Positions 13,331-21,799 of a stretch of 42,173 nucleotides of DNA are shown here, in pieces. The stretch's first letter is position 1. Every line of letters starts with the position of its first letter. The notes below the pieces were generated by a model. The model did no database searches. It saw only the letters and a list, made by a program, of their open reading frames with translations, and was not told where the DNA came from. A program made the translations under genes and the position numbers. The DNA is from a virus, in the IMG/VR virus record IMGVR_UViG_3300048103_000988, positions 1 to 42,173 of that record; one strand, given 5' to 3'.

Positions 13331-13819
13331 ATGGCTACATATTACTCATCAGGTTCATCTTTTAATTCGTCGACCACTAGTGGTCAGAACTCTTCGGCTG
13401 GATCACGATCAGTAACTGGTGGGAGTAATAGCGTACCTAAAGAACGGTACACTGATTTAAATTTGCAAATGATTGTACATCCGCAAAAAAGAGATATCAT
13501 TCCTTTAAAAGGGGCTGCAGCTGTTAAAAACGCAATAAGAAATTTATTGCTTACTAGTTTTTATGAAAGACCATTTGATTCTAAATTAGGTTCTAATTTA
13601 AGAGGATTATTATTTGAACCAGCAGACGCAGTTACAAAAATATCCTTAAAAAATAATGTTAAAAGAGTTTTAGAAAATCATGAACCAAGGATCGATAATA
13701 TTAATGTTATTGTTGATTCATATCAAAACGATACTGAATATAGAGTTACTGTTGTATTTAGTATAAAGGCAACGGACGAAGTTTCTGAAGTAGAAATTAA
13801 TTTAAGACGACTCAGGTAA
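13331..13819 (+). CDS. 25: gp25-like baseplate wedge protein
   Basis: A 162-residue homologue of T4 gp25 (132 residues), which sits at the wedge core and triggers sheath polymerisation. The first 35 residues are an extra, low-complexity Ser/Gly/Thr/Asn tail. The core then follows the family: YTDLNLQMIVHP, KGAAAVKNAIRNLLLTSFYE, RPFDSKLGSNLRGLLFEP, NVKRVLENHEPRIDNINV and VEINLRRLR at the end. The 'L..S..ERPFD...GS.L..LLFEP' block is the strongest signature. gp25 is named for lysozyme similarity but is structural in T4-like phages. Its late promoter box abuts the SD (see 13318). gp6 follows after six bases, the T4 order 25-6-7-8. Confidence 0.93.
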   Translation: MATYYSSGSSFNSSTTSGQNSSAGSRSVTGGSNSVPKERYTDLNLQMIVHPQKRDIIPLKGAAAVKNAIRNLLLTSFYERPFDSKLGSNLRGLLFEPADAVTKISLKNNVKRVLENHEPRIDNINVIVDSYQNDTEYRVTVVFSIKATDEVSEVEINLRRLR

Positions 13820-13825
13820 ATAATT

Positions 13826-15688
13826 ATGGCATCAAATTTAAACGTTACAGAATTAGACTTTGATCAAATAAAAGAAAATTTAAAAAACTTTATGAAGTCA
13901 CAATCGCAATTTAAAGATTATGATTTTGATGGTTCTGGTCTAAGTGTATTAATGGATGTCCTCGCATATAATACACATTATAATGCAATGCTTGCGCACT
14001 TTGCTTTAAACGAAGCATTCCTTGATTCTGCTCAAATTCGTGGTAATGTTGTATCGCGCGCAGGTCTATTAGGATATACTCCAAGATCTATATTGGCGCC
14101 TAGAGCAACTGTAAAATTAGTTGTAGATGTAAGTGCTTATCAAGGTACAATTCCTTCGGCTCTTGTTGTAGAAAGAGGTACTAAATTTAACTCAGTAGTT
14201 GATGGGGTTGCTTATACATTTTCTGCACTACAATCACAAACGGCTATTCTTGTAGAAGAAGGTTCGTTAAAAACATATACATTTGATGAAATCACAATAG
14301 GTCAAGGGAAGTTTAGATACTTATCATATAGAGTAGATAATGAAATAGAAAATCAAAAATTTCAAATATCTGATTCAAATGCAGATACTTCTTCGTTAAG
14401 AGTACGTATACAAGAAAACCAAGATTCAAATGCATTTGATTCATATGTCAAATTTACTACGTTACAAGAAGTTGATTCAATAAGCCAAGTATATCATTTA
14501 CAAGAAAATTCAAGTGGATATTTTCAAATATATTTTGGAGATGGTATTATTGGTAAAAAACCAGTAAATGATAATATTGTTAATTTAGATTATCTTGTAA
14601 CAGATGGTGAAGCGGCTAATGGTGCAAATTCGTTTACGCTTACTACAGACTTCCCAACATTGACAGGTAATATTAATACTACTGTTACTACAATTACTTC
14701 TGCGACTGGTGGTACTCCTGCAGAAACAACTGAGTCAATTCGATTTAATGCTCCTATCACTTTCCAAGCACAGGATAGAGCAGTTACATCTCAAGACTAT
14801 GCATCAATTATTCAAAGAAACTTTGCAAATATCGAATCTATTTCTACGTGGGGTGGCGAAGATAATGTCATTCCTGATTACGGAAAAGCATATCTAAGTA
14901 TAAAGCCTTTAATTGGTAATACTTTAACTCAAAGCGAAAAGGAAGAAATTATTGCAATATTGGCTAATAAAAATACAGTGTCTATTACTCCAGAAATATT
15001 AGATCCAGAGTTTACAAATATTGAATTAGATGTTATATTTAAATATAATCCGGCTCTTACAAGTAGAACAAGGCAAGCAATTGAATCATTAGTAACTGAT
15101 ACAATTCTAGATTATAACTTTAATCAGTTAAATAAATTTGACGGAGTATTCAGACATTCAGAACTTTTAAGCTTAGTTGATAATTCTGATCCAGCTATTA
15201 CAAGTTCGACTATTAGACCTTTTATGTATAAAAATATTACGGCTAGTACAATAAAGGCCGATAATACATTTACATTAACTTTTGCAGGTAGCTTTTTTGT
15301 GCAAAAAGGTAGTGATTTTAGTATTTCTAGCAGTCCATTTAAAATAGGAGGAGTTGATCATTTCTTTGGTGATTTAGAAATTGAAAATTCAGATAACAGA
15401 AGAGTGATAGTATATAAGATTGTAAATGCACAAACACAAATTATTGTTGCAGATGCTGGTTTAGTTAATACAGTAAATGGTGTAATTACATTAAATAATT
15501 TTGTAGTTGACGAACCTACGGAAATACGAGTATCAATTGCACCTAACTCTTTAGATATAGCACCAAAAAGAAATCAAATAATTAATATTGAAGCTTCACG
15601 AATTCTTGCATCGGGTTCTGTTGATCAAATCGCATACTCAGGACCAGCAGGTACTCTTGAATATACAACTACTAGTAGATTGAGATAA
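13826..15688 (+). CDS. 6: gp6 baseplate wedge protein
   Basis: A 620-residue homologue of T4 gp6 (660 residues). Two copies bind gp7 in each wedge, and the gp6 ring holds the baseplate in the high-energy state. The N-terminus LNVTELDFDQIKENLKNFMK and the block VLMDVLAYNTHYNAMLAHFA (about 46-65) are the classic start of this family, followed by AFLDSAQIRGNVVSRAGLLG. The middle carries FQIYFGDGIIGKKP and FNAPITFQAQDRAVTSQDYA. The C-terminal half keeps TILDYNFNQLNKFDGVFRHS and an added beta region. The spacing to gp25 is six bases and to gp7 three bases, so the wedge genes are tightly coupled. No disruption is seen. Confidence 0.95.
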   Translation: MASNLNVTELDFDQIKENLKNFMKSQSQFKDYDFDGSGLSVLMDVLAYNTHYNAMLAHFALNEAFLDSAQIRGNVVSRAGLLGYTPRSILAPRATVKLVVDVSAYQGTIPSALVVERGTKFNSVVDGVAYTFSALQSQTAILVEEGSLKTYTFDEITIGQGKFRYLSYRVDNEIENQKFQISDSNADTSSLRVRIQENQDSNAFDSYVKFTTLQEVDSISQVYHLQENSSGYFQIYFGDGIIGKKPVNDNIVNLDYLVTDGEAANGANSFTLTTDFPTLTGNINTTVTTITSATGGTPAETTESIRFNAPITFQAQDRAVTSQDYASIIQRNFANIESISTWGGEDNVIPDYGKAYLSIKPLIGNTLTQSEKEEIIAILANKNTVSITPEILDPEFTNIELDVIFKYNPALTSRTRQAIESLVTDTILDYNFNQLNKFDGVFRHSELLSLVDNSDPAITSSTIRPFMYKNITASTIKADNTFTLTFAGSFFVQKGSDFSISSSPFKIGGVDHFFGDLEIENSDNRRVIVYKIVNAQTQIIVADAGLVNTVNGVITLNNFVVDEPTEIRVSIAPNSLDIAPKRNQIINIEASRILASGSVDQIAYSGPAGTLEYTTTSRLR

Positions 15689-15691
15689 TAT

Positions 15692-18600
15692 ATGCCAGTT
15701 AAAAGTTTAAAAAATCTAGATTCGTTTTCTCGAGGATATATTGAAGGCCGTACTACAAAAGTCGACTTTGATACAACATTATCTGGTGATATTAAAACTG
15801 CAGTTACTAGTGGTGTTAATATTACTTTTACTTCTAAGTTATCAAAAAATGAAGGTTCACACGATGAAGTTATTCCAAGAATCGGTCAATTAGTTTCTGG
15901 TAAAGACATAGTTGGTCTACCAAAAGTTACTGCCTTTATTCTAGATAATGGGAATGGCGAATCGGAAATCACAATAGATACTCCGCAAACTCTCGATGCA
16001 AATACGTATTTAACAATAAGTGATACCAATTCAGGCCTTGACAAATTTAATATTGTTGGTAGTACTTTATCTAGAACAAAGGAAGATATAAGAACTAATA
16101 ATTTAGTTCCAGAAGAATTGTTAAGCTATGCTGGTAACGTTGATTCTGGTGGTATGCAAGTATTTCTTGATGCGTATTATAAGTTTATGAATACTGAAGA
16201 GTTTCTTTATAAAGAAATAGAGGAATTTGAAGATGTAGTTATTAATAATGTTGCTACAATACGTATACCAAACCCAAATAACAAAGATACTAAGTTTTTT
16301 AGTCAACGAGGTGCAAGGGCTTCTCAAATTATTGATAGTGATGGAAATATTTTAACAGTTGGACCAAATGCATCTGAGTATGATATAGCTGAAGATGAAA
16401 TTAATATATTTAATGTAGATAATTTACCAAGTGAAATATCATTAGATAATAATTCCGGAAGAACATTATCTATTGTTGGATTACCTGCAAGATTAAATAA
16501 TAAAAAAATTACTGTACGTACATCGGTACAAAATCTTGTAATTTCTAATCCGTCATTTAAAATAAACACATTAGAAGATGCATTAAATATTAACGAAACT
16601 GACGAAGCTTTGCTAGATATGATGCAAAGAGAAATTGCTCCTGCAGTCGATAAAAATATAAAGGTAAATAAAAGAGCGCTTTATCAAAGATTAATTGATT
16701 TTTATAGAATACGAGGTTCAAAAGATTCAGTAGATTTATTCTTTAAACTATTCTTTCAAGACGAAGAAATAAAAGTTGATTATCCATGGGATTCTACACT
16801 AAAAACTTCAGCTGGTAATTGGGACAATCAAACACTAGTAGCAGCAACATATGATAAATTATCTAATAATATTACGGCAAGTGACGTTGCTTCGGGTGAT
16901 GAGTTTGGTAGTTCCATATCGTTAGACAACGTAGTAAAAATGATAGCTGTAGGTGCACCTGGTGAGACTTCCGATGAAGGCGCAGTATACATTTATAACT
17001 CCATTAATGGAGGTCAAAATTATAATACAGAGAAAAAACTTGTAAGTGCTACTGGTGCATCTGGAGATAACTTTGGTAAAGTTGTATCTTTGTCTGATGA
17101 AGTTGTTGCCATATCAGCTCCTAACGATACTGATTATACTGGAGGTACTGCAGCTAATAGTGGTACAGTAGAAATATGGCAAAGATTTTTAACAACGCCT
17201 GGTGGTAATCCTGATTATACTTGGACGTTTCAAGCAAAGTTAAAAGGTAATTCCGGTGGATTAAATTTTGGTACAGATATATCTTTACAAAAAGACACAT
17301 TAGCTGTAGCTGTTCCGGGTTATGTGAATGCCGGCAAATCTAATGGTGCTGTTATAATTTATAAAGGTACAGGTGCTAGTTGGGTAGAGTCTCAAGTTAT
17401 TTCTACTCCAATACAATTAAACGAAGGTGGTAATAATGGATTTGCTGATAAAGTTATTTTAAAAGGAAATTATTTATTAGTTTCTTGGACAGGTAAAAGC
17501 TCTAATAGTGGTTCTGTATGTATATTTTCGAAAAATTTATCTACTGGTTTATTTACTGAAATTCCGGAAGCAATATTAACACCCGACACATTGTCTAATA
17601 ACGATTTATTTGGTTCCTCCATAGATATTGATGTATCTACAGCCCCTGCTAATCCAGTTTGTGCAATTAGTTCACCCGGCTCTAGATCAGTATATGTATT
17701 TCAAAGAAATGTTGCAAGTAATAATACTATACAGTGGGACTTACAAGATAGACTACAACCTCTTAGTGGTCAATCGAACGACGGCTTTGGAACATCGATT
17801 AATATATTTAATAATAACGTTATAGTAGGAGCTCCTCTTTCTGACGGATTAGATTCGACTAATCCTGTAACAAATTGTGGTGTGATATATCACTTTGAAA
17901 ATACTGATCAATGGGTGCAAAAAGCTACGTATGAAGAAGTAAAAACTGCTAATAATAAATTTGGTTCGTTTATAGAAATTTCAAACGCGGCGACTTATAA
18001 TTTACTTATAGGAACACCACATTCTAGTGGCGGCGGTCATATTGTTAATTTTCTTAGACCATCTCAATCTGGTAAATACTTAGATAATCAAGGGTTTTTA
18101 TCAGATAAACAAAAAATACAAGATTCAGAATTTTATCAAAAATTTTCTTATGTAATTAAAGCTGGCCGAAATATTTCTCAATGGAAAGACACGTATAATA
18201 AATTAGTGCATCCAGCTGGATTTAAATACTTTGGTGAAATCCTTGTTATCATTAAAGCTGTTCGTGAATCATTAGGAGATGGCGCGGGTCCTCTAGGTCC
18301 TCGTACAACCATTGTTGAAAGAACAAGAGATATTTTTGGTAATGAAATAACTGAAGAAAGAGATTTAATTGCATACAGCAATGCTGCAGCATTCAGAAAA
18401 ACATTTTCTTCTATGCCTGGTGTACAACCTGGATTAGTTCGTGATGATTTAGCATTACTTGTTATAGCTTTAGCTTCTTTCTTTAGTTCAGTTTCAGATG
18501 CTCGTCCAAATAGATCGTCACGATTGTCTATTGTAAAACTTGAAACTGGTGGAGCTATTCCAGCTGATGGCGTATCAATTGTTGAACCTGGAGCTGGTTA

Positions 18601-20023
18601 TAATACTGCTCCAACAGTCACAGCATCAGACGGTTCTGGCGCTGTATTTGAAACTGAAGTAAATAGATTTGGTGAAGTAGTTGACGTAATTGTGAAAGGT
18701 GGTCATCCACTTACTGTATCTACACCTACTAGCTCTACAGCATTTGTGTTTAATGGATCTGCAGATAATAGTCGTACAACAGGAAATAAAACTGGTAAAT
18801 CAACTGGTGGATCACGTTCTTCTGGTTCGGGTATTAATGGTCAAGTTACTATTGTTGTTGCTAATGATAAAACAATTGAAAGTGTAACTCCAACAACAGC
18901 TGGTACAGGTTATAAAGTTGGTGAAGTAATTACTATTCCTGGAAGTGATTTAGGGGGTGGAGCCGATTTATTACTTACAGTTAATCAAGTGCATTCCGGA
19001 ACTGGTTATGATGCAAACTCTTCTCTTACTGTACAATCATTGAGCCAAGTTCCTAATAGTGGTCTAGAAACTGCTATTGGTAAAGTAACTGATTTAACAG
19101 AAATTACAGTAGCAAGTAATCCGTTAACGGCTGGCCTTTTCTATAAGATATTAGATCTAGGAAATGCTACTTTTGCAAACTTTAATACCATATCGACAGA
19201 AGGATACGATAGAGAAACTTGGGAAGTAGGCGATATATTCCAGGCTGCAACTACTGGATCTGGTTTGACTACAACTGCAAAACTTCAAATTGCAGAGATA
19301 GGTTTGACTGTAAATCTAGATTTAACTAAAAAATATAGAATACCGCCTAATATAAAAATTGGAGCTCCAGACGCAATTGATTCTCTAGGAAGGGCATTAA
19401 CTACTAATGTAAATACAGAAGCAAGACTTACTCTTAATACGGAAATACCATTAGACGGTACTGCAAGATTAGCTTTAATGAATAGATATATAATTGCATT
19501 TAAAGGTAATGCTACTGATGCAAACTTTAATGCTATTGCTAAGGATCAACAAACAACATGGAATGTTGGAGATACATTTATTGCATATAATGACGGAAGT
19601 GTACTATCTTCAACAACTGCAACAGTAGTATTGTATGAAGCTGAAGGAAGGTTAAACGGATTTTCAATTACAAACGCTGGACTAGGATACATTAATGATC
19701 CAGAAGTAAAAATAGTAAGTAATTCTATTCACGAAAAACGAGTACCTACAGTTATACCAATTAAAATTGTAACTAATGGTAATGACATTCAACATATTTC
19801 GGAAATTTCTGGAAGAGTTACTACAACAAACATTGATAGAAATAATAATTATTTTAAAAGAAAAATATATAATCAAAACCCAATACTTGGTGTTAAAAAG
19901 TTTACAGGGGAGTATCGAATCGATCAATTAGGATCATTTAATATAGAAAATGTCGATACAACTACTATAAATAATTTTAATGTCAACACAATTATTCAAC
20001 CGGAAAAGGACCGAAGTTCCTAG
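15692..20023 (+). CDS. 7: gp7 baseplate wedge protein with inserted beta-propeller
   Basis: A 1443-residue protein, well above T4 gp7 (1032), the wedge subunit on which gp6, gp8, gp10 and gp53 assemble. The N-terminal part is canonical: NLDSFSRGYIEGRTTKVDFD, FLDAYYKFMNTEEFLYKEIE, and YQRLIDFYRIRGSKDSVDLF with FKLFFQDEEIKVDYPWDSTL. At about residues 390-790 an insert of seven FG-GAP-type repeats follows, which should fold as a seven-bladed propeller. The gp7 sequence resumes at LDNQGFLSDKQKIQDSEFYQ and LVHPAGFKYFGEILVIIKAV. The C-terminal part has beta repeats with GxGY turns (GAGYNTAPTV, GTGYKVGEVI, GTGYDANSSL, GLGYINDPEV). A Ser/Gly/Thr-rich linker lies near 1030-1050. The start is three bases after gp6. 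Confidence 0.93.
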   Translation: MPVKSLKNLDSFSRGYIEGRTTKVDFDTTLSGDIKTAVTSGVNITFTSKLSKNEGSHDEVIPRIGQLVSGKDIVGLPKVTAFILDNGNGESEITIDTPQTLDANTYLTISDTNSGLDKFNIVGSTLSRTKEDIRTNNLVPEELLSYAGNVDSGGMQVFLDAYYKFMNTEEFLYKEIEEFEDVVINNVATIRIPNPNNKDTKFFSQRGARASQIIDSDGNILTVGPNASEYDIAEDEINIFNVDNLPSEISLDNNSGRTLSIVGLPARLNNKKITVRTSVQNLVISNPSFKINTLEDALNINETDEALLDMMQREIAPAVDKNIKVNKRALYQRLIDFYRIRGSKDSVDLFFKLFFQDEEIKVDYPWDSTLKTSAGNWDNQTLVAATYDKLSNNITASDVASGDEFGSSISLDNVVKMIAVGAPGETSDEGAVYIYNSINGGQNYNTEKKLVSATGASGDNFGKVVSLSDEVVAISAPNDTDYTGGTAANSGTVEIWQRFLTTPGGNPDYTWTFQAKLKGNSGGLNFGTDISLQKDTLAVAVPGYVNAGKSNGAVIIYKGTGASWVESQVISTPIQLNEGGNNGFADKVILKGNYLLVSWTGKSSNSGSVCIFSKNLSTGLFTEIPEAILTPDTLSNNDLFGSSIDIDVSTAPANPVCAISSPGSRSVYVFQRNVASNNTIQWDLQDRLQPLSGQSNDGFGTSINIFNNNVIVGAPLSDGLDSTNPVTNCGVIYHFENTDQWVQKATYEEVKTANNKFGSFIEISNAATYNLLIGTPHSSGGGHIVNFLRPSQSGKYLDNQGFLSDKQKIQDSEFYQKFSYVIKAGRNISQWKDTYNKLVHPAGFKYFGEILVIIKAVRESLGDGAGPLGPRTTIVERTRDIFGNEITEERDLIAYSNAAAFRKTFSSMPGVQPGLVRDDLALLVIALASFFSSVSDARPNRSSRLSIVKLETGGAIPADGVSIVEPGAGYNTAPTVTASDGSGAVFETEVNRFGEVVDVIVKGGHPLTVSTPTSSTAFVFNGSADNSRTTGNKTGKSTGGSRSSGSGINGQVTIVVANDKTIESVTPTTAGTGYKVGEVITIPGSDLGGGADLLLTVNQVHSGTGYDANSSLTVQSLSQVPNSGLETAIGKVTDLTEITVASNPLTAGLFYKILDLGNATFANFNTISTEGYDRETWEVGDIFQAATTGSGLTTTAKLQIAEIGLTVNLDLTKKYRIPPNIKIGAPDAIDSLGRALTTNVNTEARLTLNTEIPLDGTARLALMNRYIIAFKGNATDANFNAIAKDQQTTWNVGDTFIAYNDGSVLSSTTATVVLYEAEGRLNGFSITNAGLGYINDPEVKIVSNSIHEKRVPTVIPIKIVTNGNDIQHISEISGRVTTTNIDRNNNYFKRKIYNQNPILGVKKFTGEYRIDQLGSFNIENVDTTTINNFNVNTIIQPEKDRSS
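16870..18060 (+). repeat. Seven FG-GAP repeats inside gp7 (beta-propeller)
   Basis: Seven successive units share 'xFGxxIsl....vavGaP......GxvyIy'. Their first motifs are DEFGSSISL, DNFGKVVSL, LNFGTDISL, NGFADKVIL, DLFGSSIDI, DGFGTSINI and NKFGSFIEI. Each is followed by a core strand (MIAVGAPG, VVAISAPN, LAVAVPGY, LLVSWTGK, VCAISSPG, VIVGAPLS, LLIGTPHS) and a closing strand such as GAVYIYN, GTVEIWQ, GAVIIYK or GVIYHFE. Seven units are the number found in integrin-alpha propellers. No clear DxDxDG calcium loop is seen. Confidence 0.85.
19966..19973 (+). promoter_or_regulatory. Candidate late promoter for gp8
   Basis: An exact TATAAATA inside the last codons of gp7, 59 bases before the gp8 ATG. 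The position and exact match to the late consensus make it plausible. In AT-rich coding sequence a chance match cannot be excluded. Confidence 0.45.
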
Positions 20024-20032
20024 GATACAATT

Positions 20033-21787
20033 ATGGCCGCAATCGTTTCAAATAATTTTAGATCACTCAATGCAAAAGGTTTTATTGAAGACGTAAGATC
20101 TGAGCAAAGTAACATATATGTAGGTGTAGGTAAAACTACAGCTTGGCAGGATTCAACTCCTGACTTGCAAGATTTTACAGATGGACAAGCACCTTTACCT
20201 GTCGACACTATTGATGATGTTAATGAAGCTAGAGCTAATATGATTGGCATAAAGCTTTTAAAAAATAGTGAAGTATCGCACGTTGTACCTCGTTATGACT
20301 GGACTGCAGGTACTGTTTATTCACCATGGGATTCAGACGATCCAAATATCTATGAGAATTCAGAAAATCCTTTTTATGTTTTAACTAAAGACTTTAAAGT
20401 ATATAAGTGTATAGACAGAATATCTAGTACAGCAGTTGCTAGTGATGTTCCAACAAAGGTACAAGCCGCACCATTTGAAACTGCTGATGGTTATAAGTGG
20501 AAGTACATGTATACAATTATTGCTACTGATTCAGAAAAGTTTTTAACTCGTTCTTATATGCCAGTAAAAACTCTTACAATTGAAACTGAAGCTAAATGTG
20601 CTGCTGGGCAAAGCCAGTTTGCAGCAGGTGCAGAACAAACAATTCAATTAGCTAATGAAAATCCAAAGATTACTATAGGACAAAAGGTGGAAATGGCTAA
20701 TCCAGATCAAGGGACGTTCACTGGTACCATTGTTGTAACTGGAATATCTGGTAAATTTGTTACTGTTTCTGCAAGTACTAGTACTTATACTGTAGACGAT
20801 AATACACTATTAACGTTTGGTGATTTCGAAGACACCAATCCTCTTTATGATCAACAGCAAGCACAAAAAGATAGCCTATCTCTTGCTGGAGCAATTGATC
20901 GTATTGAAATAATTGATACAGGAAGTGGATATAATGAAGTTGATACTGATCTAATTGCTAATCAAATTAATATTGTTGGTGATGGTTCTGGTGCGCAAGT
21001 AGACGGTGCTGCTAATGTTTTAACAGATAATAATACAATAATTAGATTAAAACCAAGTACTGGAGGTGTTGGTTATAGTGTGGCTCAAGTATCGATTATC
21101 GATTCCAACTTAAACGGTTCTGCTTTTAAAGCTCGTGCAGTTATTGCTCCTCCTTCTGGTCATGGTGTAGATCCTGTTGCAGAGCTCGGTGGATTTTATG
21201 TTGGAGTAAATACTCAAATAAGTGGTGTTGATGATACCGATATTGCTAACAATCAGGACTTCAGACAAATTACTATTCTCAAGAATCCTACTGTAAATAG
21301 TAAAATTGAAACAAAGGCTGCAGCACAAGCAAGAGGCAGCAACCGCGGTACGTTTAGAGCAACTAAATTTTTAACTTACGATATTAGTGCTGTGGGAAGC
21401 TCAGTTATAACTATGTCTAATTTAGTTCAAAACGGTAATGATGTATTACTAAAAGGTAGTGCTGATACAGCATCTTCACAAGGCGTAATACCTCGTGCTT
21501 ATGTGACAAACGTCGATTTAACAGATGATGGCCGTGGTGATGGCAATGGAAGAATATATTATGTTCAAAATAGTCTTACTGGATATAATTCATTCCCTGC
21601 AACTGATAGTATAACTTATTCAAATAGTGCTGCACCAACTGCAACTGTAAGTGGTATTACATTAAATGGAGCTGGTGGTACTGATTATAATAAGCAATCT
21701 GGTGAGATCTTATTTATTGAAAATCGTGATCCTATTCAAAGAAGTAGTACACAAATAGAAGATATTAAATTAATCCTTGAATTTTAA
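20033..21787 (+). CDS. 8: gp8 baseplate wedge protein
   Basis: A 584-residue protein. The first half matches T4 gp8 (334 residues), the wedge subunit that binds gp10 and gp7. Diagnostic blocks are NNFRSLNAKGFIEDV, NIYVGVGKTTAWQD (about 28-41), SHVVPRYDWTAGTVYSPWDS, PFYVLTKDFKVYKCID and TADGYKWKYMYTIIATDSEK, where 'DGY.WKYMY.I...D..KF' is typical. The second half is an extra beta-rich region with GxGY turns (GSGYNEVDTD, GVGYSVAQVS) like those in gp7, and ends IQRSSTQIEDIKLILEF, a typical gp8 end. AGGA at 20022-20025 precedes the ATG. It follows gp7 by nine bases. Confidence 0.93.
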   Translation: MAAIVSNNFRSLNAKGFIEDVRSEQSNIYVGVGKTTAWQDSTPDLQDFTDGQAPLPVDTIDDVNEARANMIGIKLLKNSEVSHVVPRYDWTAGTVYSPWDSDDPNIYENSENPFYVLTKDFKVYKCIDRISSTAVASDVPTKVQAAPFETADGYKWKYMYTIIATDSEKFLTRSYMPVKTLTIETEAKCAAGQSQFAAGAEQTIQLANENPKITIGQKVEMANPDQGTFTGTIVVTGISGKFVTVSASTSTYTVDDNTLLTFGDFEDTNPLYDQQQAQKDSLSLAGAIDRIEIIDTGSGYNEVDTDLIANQINIVGDGSGAQVDGAANVLTDNNTIIRLKPSTGGVGYSVAQVSIIDSNLNGSAFKARAVIAPPSGHGVDPVAELGGFYVGVNTQISGVDDTDIANNQDFRQITILKNPTVNSKIETKAAAQARGSNRGTFRATKFLTYDISAVGSSVITMSNLVQNGNDVLLKGSADTASSQGVIPRAYVTNVDLTDDGRGDGNGRIYYVQNSLTGYNSFPATDSITYSNSAAPTATVSGITLNGAGGTDYNKQSGEILFIENRDPIQRSSTQIEDIKLILEF

Positions 21788-21799
21788 GAGAATAAAAAA

